Assembly: GCF_023053635.1 (NCBI RefSeq)
Contig: NC_086183.1
Span: forward strand, 31,043,501 to 31,107,500
From: Elgaria multicarinata webbii
Taxonomy: Eukaryota; Chordata; Lepidosauria; Squamata; Anguidae
Length of the DNA: 64,000 bases
Reading direction: 5' to 3'
Position 1 is the first letter of the stretch; every line of letters begins with the position of its first letter. Below, piece after piece: positions 1-25,771 of this stretch. A program made the translations under genes and the position numbers. A model generated the notes under the pieces. That model saw only the letters and a list, made by a program, of their open reading frames with translations, did no database searches and was not told where the DNA came from.

Positions 1-107
1 CGCTCCGGAAGAGGTGGGGAATTACACCGCCGGCCTCAACTGGATTAATGGCCGTTCCTTCCCCAAGGCACCCTGGGAGGTGTAGTTCTGCGAGGGTCCG
101 CACCCTC

Positions 108-230
108 ACCAACCTACAGTTCCTCATCACGGTCTCTGTGCATCACACATATGGGCTCAGTGCAGAGCCCATATGTGTGAACGCACAGATGACCACCCGA
201 AGAACCACAGTTACAGGTAAGCAACCTGTT
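108..230. repeat. Palindromic repeat in RYR1 intron
   Basis: It contains an exact 15-bp inverted repeat (144-158 and 165-179, cacacatatgggctc) around a 6-bp loop. Weaker complementarity extends outward. It looks like the core of a foldback DNA element; the family was not identified. Confidence 0.5.
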
Positions 231-837
231 CTTCCTGGGGATTCTTGGGAGAGGAGCCATGATGGTTGAACTGGCACAAGACCAAGGTGACATGAGTAGC
301 ATCGTTACACCCACAACGATGGGATAGCGGGAGTGACTGGTCTAAGGAGGAGTTCCCCGCCAGTGGCGTTGAGATATCCGATTTGGTAAAGAGGGGACTG
401 GGCTTAATTTGAGATCTCGCCCACCAAGGTCCGGTGCAGAAAGTTGCGCAGTCCTAGAACATGGGATGAAATATACAAAGGGGAGCGCGCCTCTGAGCGC
501 ACGTGTTCATTTATTAACGTTGTTTTTAGAACTGCCTTCATTGGGGCAGTGAACAAGGCATGAATGAAATGAATCGTGCTAAAAACACAATACCCCACGG
601 CTTGGACCAAGATTTAGACATGCTTAGAGTAGACCTCTTATAATCAACGGGACTTTAGTTAGTTATGATTTCAATGGTCCTACGCGAAGAATGACTAAGT
701 CTGGATCCACCTCAACAGAACAAGATCATAAAAACAAAACAAGCAGCAAAGGAGAAGAACAGGCTAAAACTCTAAACCCGTTTTAAGCCAATCAGGCAAA
801 TAAATAAATCTTGACCTGATACCGAAATTCTTGTAAC

Positions 838-1181
838 GTCTTTGCCAATCTCTGCTGTGGAATGAGCTCCCTAAGAAGGTTTGCTTGGCACCTACACTAG
901 ACTCTTTTAGATGCCAGGTGAAGACCTTTTTATTCTCTCAGCATTTTAACATTCTGGCAACTTAATTTGTAACTCTGCTGTTTTAAACTTGTGTTTTAAA
1001 TCTGTATGAATTTCTACATTGCAGTTCAGTTTCACCCTGGTTGTGTTTTTATACTTCGTTTTTATACTTTGCTTTTATACTGTTTGTTTTATGTTTTTAA
1101 TGGTTTTCATGGTTTTAATGGCTGTGAACCGCACAGAGAGCTTCAGCTATTGGGCGGTATAGGAATGCAATAAATAAATAA
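838..1181 (+). mobile_element. L2-type LINE 3' end
   Basis: A 3' fragment starting in the reverse-transcriptase C-terminus (WNELPKEV-type motif read as ctgtggaatgagctccctaa), then the 3' UTR with a cattgggcggtatag-like end and a short (TAAA)n tail. Similar ends occur at 8705, 24351, 25738, 26210 and 57890. Confidence 0.65.
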
Positions 1182-1287
1182 TCGGATGCCTGAGGGGAGA
1201 AGGGTATTCCCAAGCAAACAGAGTGCATTTCCTTGACACCTGGGTCCCACACAACTGACATTCTCAAGTGTGCCTTCATCTTTCTGA

Positions 1288-13406
<12,119 letters not shown>

Positions 13407-14470
13407 GTGCCTCCCTGCCCTGGGCCAAGGGGGAGGCGCCCGCTCTGAGCCCGCCTTCTTCGCCCGCTCCCTCCTGTCCTAGAGGGGGGAGGCGGGCAGC
13501 AGCGAGGCAGAGTGGCACAACCACCCGCCCCTGCCTGACCCTTTCCCTTTCTTTTAAAGAGCTGGGGGCAGGGAGGGCAGGCTGCCTCACCTGCCGGCCA
13601 TCATCGCCATGTCTTCTGTGTCCTGCTGCTGACCCCGCCTTCCTGACCCCCCCCACCCCCCAAATTGCCCCATTTCTTGACTCCTGGGCCAAAGAGATGA
13701 GCAGTCCCGTCCCCGGGAGAAATGGTCTGAGGGTTCAGGGCCACTTGGGCCAGACGGCACCCAGGGCCTTCTACCTGTTTCCTGTTGAATGGGGGTGTCC
13801 ATGCAATACTTCCCTTCCTGGGTCAAAGGGCTCCCCCAGTTTCAAGTGCCTTTTATAGACTCGTACTCCTAGGGGAAAAGGGGGGACTTTGGGGGGCAGG
13901 GGGTGGGGAGATGCTATTTTAGATTAATGAGGAGAGTGGAGTTACTCTGCTGTTGTCTGTCAGTCGTTGAACAATCGGGCAGGGGGGGATGCTGTCAGCC
14001 TGCAAGGGAGGGAGGGAGATGCTGGTCTTCTAGTCCAGATCCCCAAGGGGGTGCCAGCAATGGGGGGGGCTCCCACTCCAGGACCCCTTGCAGTGTTGCC
14101 CTTCTCCTAAGCCATGTTTCATTTGCCAGGCTTATGGTCTGTGTGAGGGAGCTTCCCTGGGTGAGTGGCTTCATTCCGGAGCTGAGGGGGGAGCACCCAC
14201 AGACCCTACCCCAATCTACCCTGGTGTGTGTGTGTCTAGCACCCAGTCCGACTGTGCGTCCCACTCGTGGGAGCCACGGCACCTCTCAGTCCCATCCAGG
14301 ACGGTCCCCTTCTCTCCCCCCCCCCCCATGTCTACTGCCAGTGCCGTACGATGTTCTAAGCCGAGCTTATGATTGGGGATGGGGCGGTTGGGGGTCCAGG
14401 CCCCTCTGTCCTTCGCTCCCTCCTGAGCCCAGCTTGGTTCCCTGCCAATAAAACCATAGACTGCTGCAAC
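13407..14470 (+). other. RYR1: RYR1 3' untranslated region
   Basis: This non-coding stretch runs from the stop codon to the first good poly(A) signal, about 1.06 kb. It is GC-rich in its first half, with poly-G and poly-C runs, and shows no recognisable transposon. The end is inferred from the signal at 14447; no transcript evidence is available. Confidence 0.7.
14447..14452 (+). terminator. RYR1: RYR1 polyadenylation signal AATAAA
   Basis: A canonical AATAAA followed 25-45 nt later by a GT-rich stretch (gtgggcgttgtccttgtg), the usual downstream element. It is the only canonical plus-strand signal noticed between the RYR1 stop and the convergent MAP4K1 gene. Confidence 0.75.
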
Positions 14471-14959
14471 CGGCCAATGAGTGGGCGTTGTCCTTGTGTA
14501 CCGCCAAGGAACGGGTTATTCCTTTTGGGTTATTCCTTTTGTGACTGGCCGTCGGGCTGCTACTCACGTACAGGCACTCCCTCTCCCTCCACGCAGGGCA
14601 CAAGGCTGAAGTTAGCGTGTCCCAGTCCCGCATTCCGTTCGGAGGCAGCCCAAGTCAGGAACTGGCATCTGAACCACTCTGTCCAAGAAGCTTTGGACCA
14701 GCCTGAATCAGAACCAAACAGGAGACTGTCCCCTCCGTGCCACTGTGCATAAGTGCCCCGGCGCATACGCCAGCTCTCAAACCCTGTGCCTGCCTTGTTT
14801 ATACTACAGGGATACTCCAGATCTTTCCACGTGCTTTGCTTGCACTAGGCCCAATCCGGGGCCAACACTGGGAGCCATGCACTGGCCGAGTAGCTTAGCC
14901 ACACTGAAGGGCCCTGCTCTTCCAAAAACAGAGGAGAGGAGAGAATAATATACTAAAAG
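14471..14959. other. RYR1-MAP4K1 convergent intergenic gap
   Basis: A short gap between the tails of two convergent genes. No ORF with homology, RNA gene or recognisable transposon is seen. The 3' ends could overlap if longer isoforms exist. Confidence 0.5.
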
Positions 14960-15273
14960 GGAGGGGGGGAAACTGAACACATTCTTTACTGACATGGAGT
15001 CATATGTAAAAGGAAGACATAAAACCAGGAGACAAGTGTGACTTTGTGCCCGTCGGTGAGAAGCCCGTCAAGTGTGGCCCACGCTGTGGCGGGCTTTCTG
15101 TGAAATGTGAAGCGGCTTTCCCAAACTGGTCCTTTTCTTAGTAGCTTTAGGAGCAGCACTGGCCCTGCTTCCCCGTCTCCTCCTACAAGGCCGGCCTTTC
15201 TGTGACCGGAGGCAGCCCTATCGATCAGGAAACGGGGATTCGGCGCGGTGTAAAGGCAAAGGTCTGGCGAGTG
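14960..15273 (-). other. MAP4K1: MAP4K1 3' UTR (probable)
   Basis: No AATAAA or ATTAAA was found just downstream of the stop. The nearest plausible signal is AGTAAA at 14990-14985, a known minor variant, followed by a TG-rich stretch. The UTR would be about 300 nt and would leave roughly 0.5 kb to the RYR1 end. The boundary is a guess. Confidence 0.35.
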
Positions 15274-15343
15274 TCATTCCGGCACGTAGAGGTTGCTGGC
15301 GGAGTTGGGATCGTCCACAGGCCGCGTCTCTAACACAACCGCG
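15274..15343 (-). CDS. MAP4K1: MAP4K1 terminal exon 32
   Basis: 70 nt encoding (S)[20 protein letters not shown] and PE followed by TGA. It is nearly identical to the canonical human C-terminus VVVETRPVDD...NLYIQE. Confidence 0.95.
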
Positions 15344-15465
15344 CTGGTAGAAGAAAGAGAAGGGAAATTAGCAGGACAAACCTGAGCGGTCGCTTGGGAT
15401 GGTCCCGTGGGAGGGCGCAGGGCAGGCAGGCAGGCAGGCGACGGTATCCCCAAGCCAGAGATGGA

Positions 15466-15496
<31 letters not shown>

Positions 15497-18400
15497 TCTT
15501 CATACCTGGATGCTCCCAGTAAGCGGAAGATCCACCGCTGATCTCGCAGCTCCTGTGGTACCTGAGAAGAAGCGGTGCCAAGATGAGCCACCACAGAAGG
15601 CCGGCCAGCCCTCAGCGACCCTAAGACGGAGGCTGATCAGGGCATCGTGCCAAGAACCTTTACTCCCAGCCCTATAAATCAGAGGTTCAATGTAGGGGAA
15701 CTGGAGAACTCTGGGCTTATTCCCTTGGAGTGAGGAGGTTAAAGGGACAGGAGAAAAGGGAAATGTTCTTGGCTAAGCAGGAAACTCTGCCCCCACAAAC
15801 CGACAAAAAGGGGAAATGCATCACCAAACGGGGGACAAAGAGGACAGTGATTTGTACAGCATTTGCATATACCAAGATATATGTGCAGATGCACATTTAG
15901 ACCTTGCTGCAGTTTAAGCAGAAATGCAGTACCTCTCGCCCTGGTGTGGAAGACGGCTGCTGGCCTGTGTGCTGGCCTGCTCAGGGGCTAACTCTGGATG
16001 AGCAACCCTTCTTAGGGTTCCTCGTCTTTAAAATGGACTTGGGCAGGTTTAAAGATCCAAGGCCACCTGGCTGCCCTGCCCACCCTATCCCAATTAGTGG
16101 GAGCATCCAGTGATGGTAGTTTACTTTCTCCGTCTTCTGCCAAAATGGTGGAAGCAGCACTGAAAGCAGCACGGGGCCACCAGGGGTAGGTGGAGAAGAA
16201 CGAAAAGACTCCTAGGAAGGCAAAAGGGGGGGCGGGGGTCCCATGCTTAGGCCTGACAGAGCACCCACAAGAAATTGGGGGAAGACAAGAGTTTTAGGCT
16301 GCGCGGCATCGGGTGTCTCCGCCCACTGTTGTCCTTGGCAGGGCAGCCCAACAGGCCCTGCAGCACAACGCCGGGAAAGGGACACATCCCTCTATACCTG
16401 TCCTGATTCGAAGGGCCGCGTCTGGACGCCATGGCGCCAAAATGCATGCACAGAGTTCCGCACCACCGCTGGGGAGAGAGAGAGAGAGAGATGGTGTTCA
16501 GAGCTTGCTCCAGTGTCTCCCCACCCCCATAAAGGCCACATGAGAACAGTGGAAAGCCCTGCATTGCTAGTGGGGGGTGCCTCTCGCCAGGTGTGGAGTT
16601 GCGTGCGGCAGCTGCCTCTCGAGTGGGGAGCAACTTTTATAAAAGTGGTCTAACGTCCCCAGGACAACCCTAAACTAAGAGAAGAGCCTACCAAGCGATC
16701 AGTCCGCATCTATATCCTACATAGCCCACAGATGAACCAGCAAACCCCACCGCAGCAGGTGCCACCCCAGACCAAAGGCAGGCAGGAAGAAAGGAGCCTT
16801 TGGAGGCCAGAAATCCTTTGAGCTCAGATGCTCCCTGCTGGGAAGCAGCAGCTGTTTCCATAAGGGGAGAGGAAAATGCAGGCTGCAGCAAGCAAGTTTG
16901 TGGGGGGAAGTCCTGAAAAGGGCAGACCAAAGGAACGCACCAACTGATTCTACTGCCACGTCAAAGGTGAGTTCTGGGTGTGACTCAAGCAGCAAGCCCT
17001 GGAGACTGACAAACTGGATCCTATCTAGGAAAGAAAAACGGGTCATTTTGCTACCGTTGAGAAATCCCACCCCCTCCTCCTCCCCCCTCCTGACCCGTGA
17101 GCTGTTTTCTTGTCCCTCTACGCTTACTGTCCATCAGAACCAGCACCGTCTTGCTCTCCAGCTGGATCACCTGGACCAGGGCAGAGCACGCAGATTCTGC
17201 TGAGAAACGGATTTATTATTTAGAACTTTAATTCAGTATTAATGTCTTTTGAAATGTCAGCCTCCAACAACGTGATTTCCAAGAATGCCTCTCAGCCCCA
17301 CATCTCCGAGTCTCAAGAGTTTACTTTCTGTGAAATGAGTGTTGGAGCAGAAAAATGTAGGTTCAAAAGAACGGTTTTTGCGTTTGAAAGCTCAGAACCC
17401 CAAGTCTGCCTTGCTCACTGGGTTTCCAGCCGACTTACTTTCCTTTTAGTTTCACCAGTTTGCCTTTTGGGAAGTGGGTGTATCGCCACCGGCCACACCC
17501 ACCGTGGCAGCCATTTGTGAACTGGCAAGGCCCATGTGGCAGCCATTTTGTGAGAGTGCTCGCAAACCAAAAACGGTCTTAAAGGGCAGCCCCACAAAGA
17601 GCACATTGCAGTAAGCTGACTTGGAGATAAGCAGACAGGAATCCCTGTCCAGACAGGGGCATAGCTGGGCCAACAACCCAAGCTGGTAAAAGGCATTCCG
17701 TGCCAATGAGGTCACCTTCTGCCTTCCAACATTTGTCCTTGGGGAAGTTGGGTTGGAATACAGCCACCGTCTAGGTCTGGATTTGGCCATGACGATGCCT
17801 CAGACGGGTGTAAATGCATGCACACACACGCACGCATACTTCCAGTGCCCTTACCGCTGCCATCATCAATGAACCAGGAGGTGAGGGAATTGAGGTTGAT
17901 GATCTGGAACTGCACGGCTTGCCCTGGGGGGCCCTTGTGCACTCCGATGCAGACCACCGGGTACTCCTCGTCAGGGGCCATCAGCATCTCGAAGACGGGG
18001 AGCGGCGAGGGCAGCGGGAAGTCAAAATACTGCCAAAAGAGGAGGAGGAGGACAGGATGCCTGGACAGGTCTGACTGCTTTGACCCTGATGAAGGCAAAG
18101 GGTTATTTTGACAGGGAGAGAGGCTCTTACCTTGACCAGCATGAATTTCTGCATGGGTTCATACCACTGTAGCAGCACCACCCCTGCCTCCAGCGCCCCA
18201 CAGAGGTAGTGGCAGCCAGTCTGCGCATTCCTGGCTGCAAGGAAAGAGAAACGGGTCGCGTCAGCTGCAGAAACAACTCCAGATCAATGGCAGCTGCTGC
18301 TTGTTCTGGATTCAACAGGAACTTCTGTAAGCCTGATTTTGTATGTATGCACAGACAATGCTTTGGAGAGCAAAGGAAAGGAGGGGTTTTTTTTGGGGGG

Positions 18401-21400
18401 GGGGGGGAGAACGGGGACTGCAGCACCTCCTGCAGGCCAAGGCTGGAACTGCACTCACCTGTGCAACATTTCTGGCATCCTTTGGTGTCTGGAATCTTGG
18501 TGGTGGTGATGTTTTTCCTGAGCGGGTGAAAAAGAGGAATAGTCACTGGATTGTGGTGAGCAGGTGTGGGAGGAGAGCACATGAGGAGGGGGCAGGTTCA
18601 CTAAATTGTTGCTGGGGTGGGGCTGCAAGTCCTGATCCTTCTCCGGGCTGAGTAGCAGGTGTTTTTATCTCCCTCTGTTGCTTCTGGCACAGTCGAGTAA
18701 ACTCCCATGAGGGGCAGGGACCTGTCTGTGTTTATGAAACTCTATAAAAGGCCAAATATACTGGTCACGCTTTATTGATCTAGTAATTTCAGTGGTTTTG
18801 AAACACTATTAAAGGCATAGCTGCAGGAGCTAATTTGGCCGCTGCCGCCTGAGGACTGACCACAGCCATTATGTATTTATTGCTTTTATATCCTGCCTTT
18901 TTTCCTCCACGGAACCCAAGGCAGCGTACATAATCCTCCTCTTCCTGCTCTCTATTTCATCCTCACAACAACCACCCTGTGAGGTAGGCTGGGCTGAGAG
19001 TCTGTGACTGGCCCAAAATCACCCAGTGAGCTTCCATGGCTGAGTGGGGACTAGAACCCAGATCTCCCGAGTCCCAGTCCATCACTCTAACCACTCCACC
19101 CCACTGGCTCTCTTCCCTCCTTGCACCACCTCCCTTCATCTGTTTGTTGTTTATTCGTTCAGTCGCTTCCGACTCTTCGTGACTTCATGGACCAGCCCAC
19201 GCCAGAGCTTTCTGTCGGCTGTCGCCACCCCTAGCTCCCCCAAAGTCAAGTCTGTCACCTCCAAAATATCATCCCTCCATCTTGCCCTTGGTCGGCCCCT
19301 CTTCCTTTTGCCTTCCACTTTCCCTAGCATCAGCCTCTTCTCCAGGGTGTCCTGTCTTCTCATTATGTGGCCAAAGTACTTCAGTTTTGCCTTTAATACC
19401 ATTCCCTCAAGTGAGCAATCTGGCTTACAGCCCTTCTATCAATCTGCTTGTATCTAGCGCCATCCTTAACAGGCATTTTCTTACAGGACAGTTTTGCATT
19501 TGTAGGAACACTGCTGGAAAGGTTCCAGTGGGGATGTATGTGTGGAAAATGCCCCTCTCTGTGGGCTGTGCCCTCACCCACTTTTACCTCTGCTCCTTCC
19601 CTTTTCCACCTCAATCCGGGGCATATTTTAAGGCTGGTCTTCTTTGATTCTCCTAGGCCCATCTTTGCAAACCCGCTAGAGTTGCCAACATCGTCCCCCG
19701 CCCCTGGACTCCAATCCTTTAACTGCTATCTGGCCAGCAGATACTGAGCAGACAATTTTCATCCAAGTGACGGAGTGGAGATGCGGGAGGGAAACTTAAC
19801 CTTTGAATGTTCTGCCTGCTAAACAAATGGAAGTTCCACCAGAAAAAAAAATGTTGACGACCCAAAATTCTTGAGAGTATTCAGGAGTAGAGGAAGGAGA
19901 GGAAGGAGCCCAGGAAACACGCTTGCTCGCACACCCTTTCCTTGACCCAAGATTCTTGTCTTTCCTGCTGGAAGGAGTTACCTGGGCAATAGCCTGTGGG
20001 GAGAAATGTACAGTCCGGGGCGCTGGTCTCGTCTGCTCTGCTCGTAGAGGCCCAGCAAGTTGTGGGAGAAGAGCTGGGGGGACTTGCCTGAATGATGGAG
20101 GAGGAGGAGGAGGAGAAGGAGAAGGAGGAGAAGAGTGAGTGCCTGTTTGTAATCCACCCCTGGGGAAGTTCTTCTGTCCCCACTCATAGGATTTACAAGG
20201 CTATTGTAATCCACCTGGAGTGCCATTTTTTGGTAGAAAGGTGGGGAATAAATAAAATAAATACTGTTTCCAAATTCTGCTTGTGGGCTTCCCATTGTGG
20301 CATCTTTGTTGGCCACCATGGCAAACAGGATGTGAGGCTGAATGGGGCCTCTTTCATATTATAATTATTATTTATTATTATTATTACAACACAAATGCAA
20401 ATGCCATAGAACACATATAATTGATTAAAACATTTAAAACTAATACATTATTAAAAGCAGCACAGTATTAAAAGGCATCTTAAAATTCAGCTGGGTAGGC
20501 CTGCCAGGAGAGATCAGTCTTTATAGCTTTCTTAAAATCTGGAAGACTGTTAAGTTGACGAATCTCTCCCGGCAGGTCATTCCATAATCTGGGAGTGGCA
20601 GAAGAAAAGGTCCTCTGGGTAATACCTGTCAGCCTAACTTTGACTGACTGAAGTAGATTCTTCCCAGAGGACCTGAGTGTGCGGGGCGGATTGTACAGGA
20701 GAAGGCAACCCCCAGGTGATAACCAGCACTTTATACTTCGCCTGGAAACCAACTGGCAGCCAGTGAAGAGATTATAAAACTATGACTAGCCTGGCTGCCA
20801 TCTTTTGAATATTTTGAATGCTCCAGCCGGGGCCCCTCGTGAGTTCTCAGCAATGCCCGCTGACGCTGTGCTGCTGGCATTGAGCTCTGCCCTTTGCCCC
20901 ATCTTGGCTTCTGCCATGTTTGTCCCAAGTGTCAGCTTTAGACTTCAATTGCTTATGGTATTTTAATTACTAATTTTTAATGACGTTTTTTAAAATTGGC
21001 TATAAGGTTGGTAAAGAAATTACAACCAATAAAAAGAGTTTTGCTTTTTTAACAGTCTCCTGGTTCTGGTGTTAGCAAGGGATAATACTTATTGTCACGC
21101 CTCCTGCTAATTTCTGCAGTTAAAGCTGCTGCTAAAATTGCAGAACCAGGACTTTTTTATTTTTAAAAAACTGATTGTTTGCCGTAATCCACCCAATGAG
21201 ACTTCTGAGGGCCTTGCACTAGGGAACTTATGGCCAGTACTTCTAATCAGAACAGTCCACCTCTTTCCGGGAAGAATGTGCTTTATAGTGCACAAAGAAT
21301 TTCCCTAAAGAACCTTGGCTTTTGTGATGTTTAATTAATCAAGATTTTGCACGCACACACTGCCCCGTGACCGCCTCACCCCACCCAGCCTTCCTCCGTT

Positions 21401-24347
21401 CACCCCCATGTTCCACTGACACACACAAGTTTTTCTGGTCCTTCTCAATCCCTCTCTAACTCATCTGTCTATGCTCTCTGCCCCCTCCCTGGCCCGGTAT
21501 GACCAACTCACCCGAAAGAGACATGAGGACATTCCCAATACAGTATACCCAAGTTGTGCGGCTGTGGTAGAGCTTGCGGAGAGGAGGGAAAGAGGAAAAA
21601 GAAGTCACAATCCTGGAGGCAGATCACAAAAGTATTATGCAGGGCCTTCTCAGTGATGGCTCCAGTCCTCTGGCTGTCCCTGCCAAAGGAAGCCTGCCAG
21701 GCGGCTCACCCACTGCTGCCCTTCAGACTTTTGGTTAAGGTATTTTCATGACTTCAAAGGACCTTTGGGTAGGTTTGCCTAGCCAGGCATATGGCTGATT
21801 TTTAGCTGTTCTTGATTCTTATTGGCTGCTTCAGTGATAAATATATCATTTAATTTAATTATAATTCATTGTAATTACATTTTAATAGTTTCATGGGAAT
21901 AATTAGAAAGGCTGTTGGAAGGATTACAGATTATATGTACGTGAAGGTCTTCTAACAGTAAAAAAACCAACAAAAACTAGGTGCTAAGTGTGAGGGAACC
22001 ACCATGGTTTTATTACAGTATGTTTCTTTAACAACTCAGCTGAAGATCCAGGGTGCCGCCTTAATTCATTCATCCACTCATGTAACAGTTAACTTCCTGT
22101 TATGCCCATTTTACAGATGGGGCAAACTGAGGCCAAGAGGTATAGATGTGCTGCTAAGATCATCAGAGCATCAGATCATACCTGCCTCCACTGAGACTTG
22201 AAGTTGGACCTAGACGAGATCACAGCCTTCTACCCAAAGGGGTAGGCAGATTGTAGATCTGGGTCTCCTGGTATATCACTAATTTGTAGTCAATTGGCAA
22301 GGATTTCTGACTTCTAGTTGTTTAACAGCAACAAAATGACTTCCCAGCCTAAATTATAATGCTGAAATGAAGGAAGTTCAGAGTGGATTCCTGTGTAAAA
22401 GGATTATGAGCTTAGTTCAGTTCTTGTACTCAAAACAAATTCCTTGGCTCGGAATTCTTTAATTTTCAGTGTGTGACTTTTGCACCAGGCTCTGGTTTGG
22501 GGATCTCCGGAATCGAGTAAAAAGCAAAGTAGACCCTGCAAGTCTGAAGTCTGTCGACCCACTGTGCCCCATATTAACTGATCCAGGATAACTACCATCC
22601 TGTATTTGATATTCACAGTAGTGTTGACTAGAATCAAAGCACATGCCATGCACAGAAGCTACATCTCTGTACTTCACATTAATCCGGTATAATGAGGGTG
22701 CATTCAAAGAATGAGCAAGAATTCAGACTTACTTCTTTGATAGCCAGGATGATAAAGGGAGGTAATTAATCCAGGTTAAGTGGTCTTGACTCAGTGTTTT
22801 AACATTCCATTTCCCAGCAACGTTATCAGATCCTGCTGAGCTCTTTTCTGCTTTCTGCCCCCTCCCATACCTGTCCTGTCCTTCAGCCCCCTCCCCACAG
22901 TACCCCATCAGTCTCACCAGCTCTAGGGTGGGCTCTAGCTCAGTCCGATTCAAGGCAAAGATCCCTTCTTCAGCACCCAGAATTAAGTGTGGCTCTGTAA
23001 AGTGGGAAGGAAATGTAAAGTGGGAAGGTAGTGGTGGCCAGGGAACAGCAGATCGCTGAATCTGTCTATCAGCAGCTATAAGCCATGATGATGAAATGGA
23101 ACCTCCATGTCCAGCAGCAATCTACCGTATAGTACCAAATGCTGGAAACAGGTAATGGAAGGAGGAGCGTTGCCTCTGTGCTCCGACGGAAGGGCTCGGC
23201 AGAATTTGGAACCCGAAGGGATTGGATCAAGTAGGGCTATCCTAGGAGTGTACAGCAGGATGCCCCCAAATTATGTATCCCCATTCCATGACACTATAAA
23301 CACGGATGCAGACACATTCATAGATGAGTAGAATGCTGAAGCAAACAGAACACTGACAGGAAGCCCAACGGAAGGACTTGAAGAGACGGGTGTGATAACT
23401 CATTCCCCCCTGGGGAAATTGCCCCAACATTGACCTCTTTGCCCTGCCCACTCCTACCGTTGGTATTTGGATGGGTCCAAGCAGTCGCCGAGGTGATGCG
23501 TAAGGGGCATTCGTTAAAAACCTTCTTGAAGAGTGCCCTGTCCTGGAAGAGACGGAGGCCACAGTCACCCATGAGTGGAGAGACCCGACACGAGCACCCG
23601 ACTCTCAGCCATTCTGCACTGAGCACCATCCTCAGGGCATAACTGCCCCTCTTCTTCTTTTCCTAGATCAACAATTCCCAGGTGGGTTCCCCCCCACACA
23701 CACACACACTCCCGCCATGAGTTCAAACCACTCATACCCATATGGAGGAGGCTGACCCGTTGTTCTCTGTAGGAGTCCCTGCTCTGTGGTCTTGCCTCCT
23801 TTTCACCTGCCTTTGCTAGGAGTCATTCCACTGTGTCTCTCGATGCAGATACACTCAGCGTAGGGACGCAGCGGCACTACCCCAACCTTGAAGGAAGCCT
23901 GCCTGTTGCATTTCGGCATGAGTCCCTAATCTGAATCTGAGCTGGCCTCCTTCCAGACAAGCTCTGCTTGGTGGTTCTGTTGCCTTTCTGTACTGGGTCC
24001 GATAGATCCTCCAGTCATTCCCAATGTAGAGATGCAGCACAATCTCGGGAAGATCAGCAGCATCTTCAGAGGAGGGTACCCGTTATTGTCCCTGTACGAG
24101 GTGCCGCTCCTCAAAGTCCAGAGGCAAGATGTCAGACTACTGCCATGGATAGAAATCCTGGGGCACCGGGCTCCTCTGGGGCTGTCTTAACTGTTACTCT
24201 GTCACACTCTAGTATCTTTCGTGGGCTCATTTGTAAGGCTGTTCTAGAAGGAAACTGTTTCAATTGTTGGAGTGAAGGGCTCTCCCTCCCTGCTCCATTT
24301 TAATCCGGGGGAGGAAAAAGAGGACTCTGTCTAATTGAAGTTTGGGA

Positions 24348-24393
<46 letters not shown>

Positions 24394-25735
24394 TACTACA
24401 TTTATATACCGCCCCATAGCCGAAGCTCTCTGGGCGTTTTACAAAGATTAAAAACTGGACGTTAAGAACAAATGTACAAACATTAAAAGCATACAAACAG
24501 ACAATATCCATTTAAAAACTACTATTCTGGGGTCAGTTAAGAAAATACAGACCTGGATACTCCAAATGCACTCACCGGTTGCTGCTTCTTCTCTGGCTTG
24601 GGTGGGAGGGTCGGCGGTTCGTCAGTCTGGGGAACGGGTCGCAATTCAGGGACTGCGAGGGGACAAAGTAAGAATCAGGGCCGCTGTGGCCAACATTTGA
24701 CAAAGGCGGCCATTTCTTCTTGCCACAGAACGGAGTGTCTTATTTTATTATTATTTATTATTATTATTATTATTATTTTATTATTATTTATTTATATAGC
24801 ACCATCGATGTACATGGTGCTGTACAGATAACACAGTAAATAGCAAGACCCTGCCGCATAGGCTTACAATCTAATAAAGTTGTAGTAAACAATAAGGAGG
24901 GAAAGAGAATGCAAACAGGCACAGGGTAGGGTAAACAGGCACTGGGTAGGGTGAAGCTAACAGTATAGAGTCAGAACAAACTCAAAGTTTAAAAGCTATA
25001 GGGAAAAGAAAAGTTTTTAGCTGTGTTTTAAAAGCTGTGATTGAGTTGGTAGTTCTCAGGTGTTCTGGAAGAGCATTCCAGGCATGAGGGGCAGCAGAGG
25101 AAAATGGGCGAAGCCGAGCAAGGGAAGTAGAGACCCTTGGGCAGGCGAGAAGCATGGCATCAGAGGAGCGGAGAGCACGAGCAGGGCAATAGTGTGAGAT
25201 GAGAGAGGAGAGATAGGCAGGAGCTAGGCCGTGAAAAGCTTTGAAGGTCAGCAGGAGAAGTTTATATTGGATTCTGGAGTGAGTTGGAAGCCAATGAAGA
25301 GATTTCAGAAGTGGAGTGACATGGTCAGAGTGGCGGGCCAAGAAGATGATCTTAGCGGCAGAGTGGTGGACAGAGACCAGCGGACTGATGTGAGACGAAG
25401 GAAGGCCAGAGAGAAGAAGGTTGCAGTAGTCCAACCGAGAGATAACCAGTGCGTGAACGAGAGTCTTGGCAGAAGAGACAGACAAAAATGGTCGAATCCT
25501 GGCAATATTATACATCAGAGCTGCATGTATTCAAACCGTCTCTTTTGTTTACATTCCAATGGTTACAATTATTTTAATTTGAATTAATTAATGTCGCACT
25601 TTCCATGTGTACGTGGCATGTTTCGAAGAATGAGAGGACAGTTCCCTGCCTCAAGGGGCTTACAATCTATAACTGAACATAGGGGAATGGGATGGAGGTG
25701 GTGGATTGTGCCTAAAGGTTTCATGGGGAAATAGT

Positions 25736-25771
<36 letters not shown>

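Noticed and set aside
24982-25515. 177-codon minus-strand ORF as a gene
   Set aside because: L2 LINE reverse-transcriptase C-terminus, with matching copies at 31440, 46985 and 60300.
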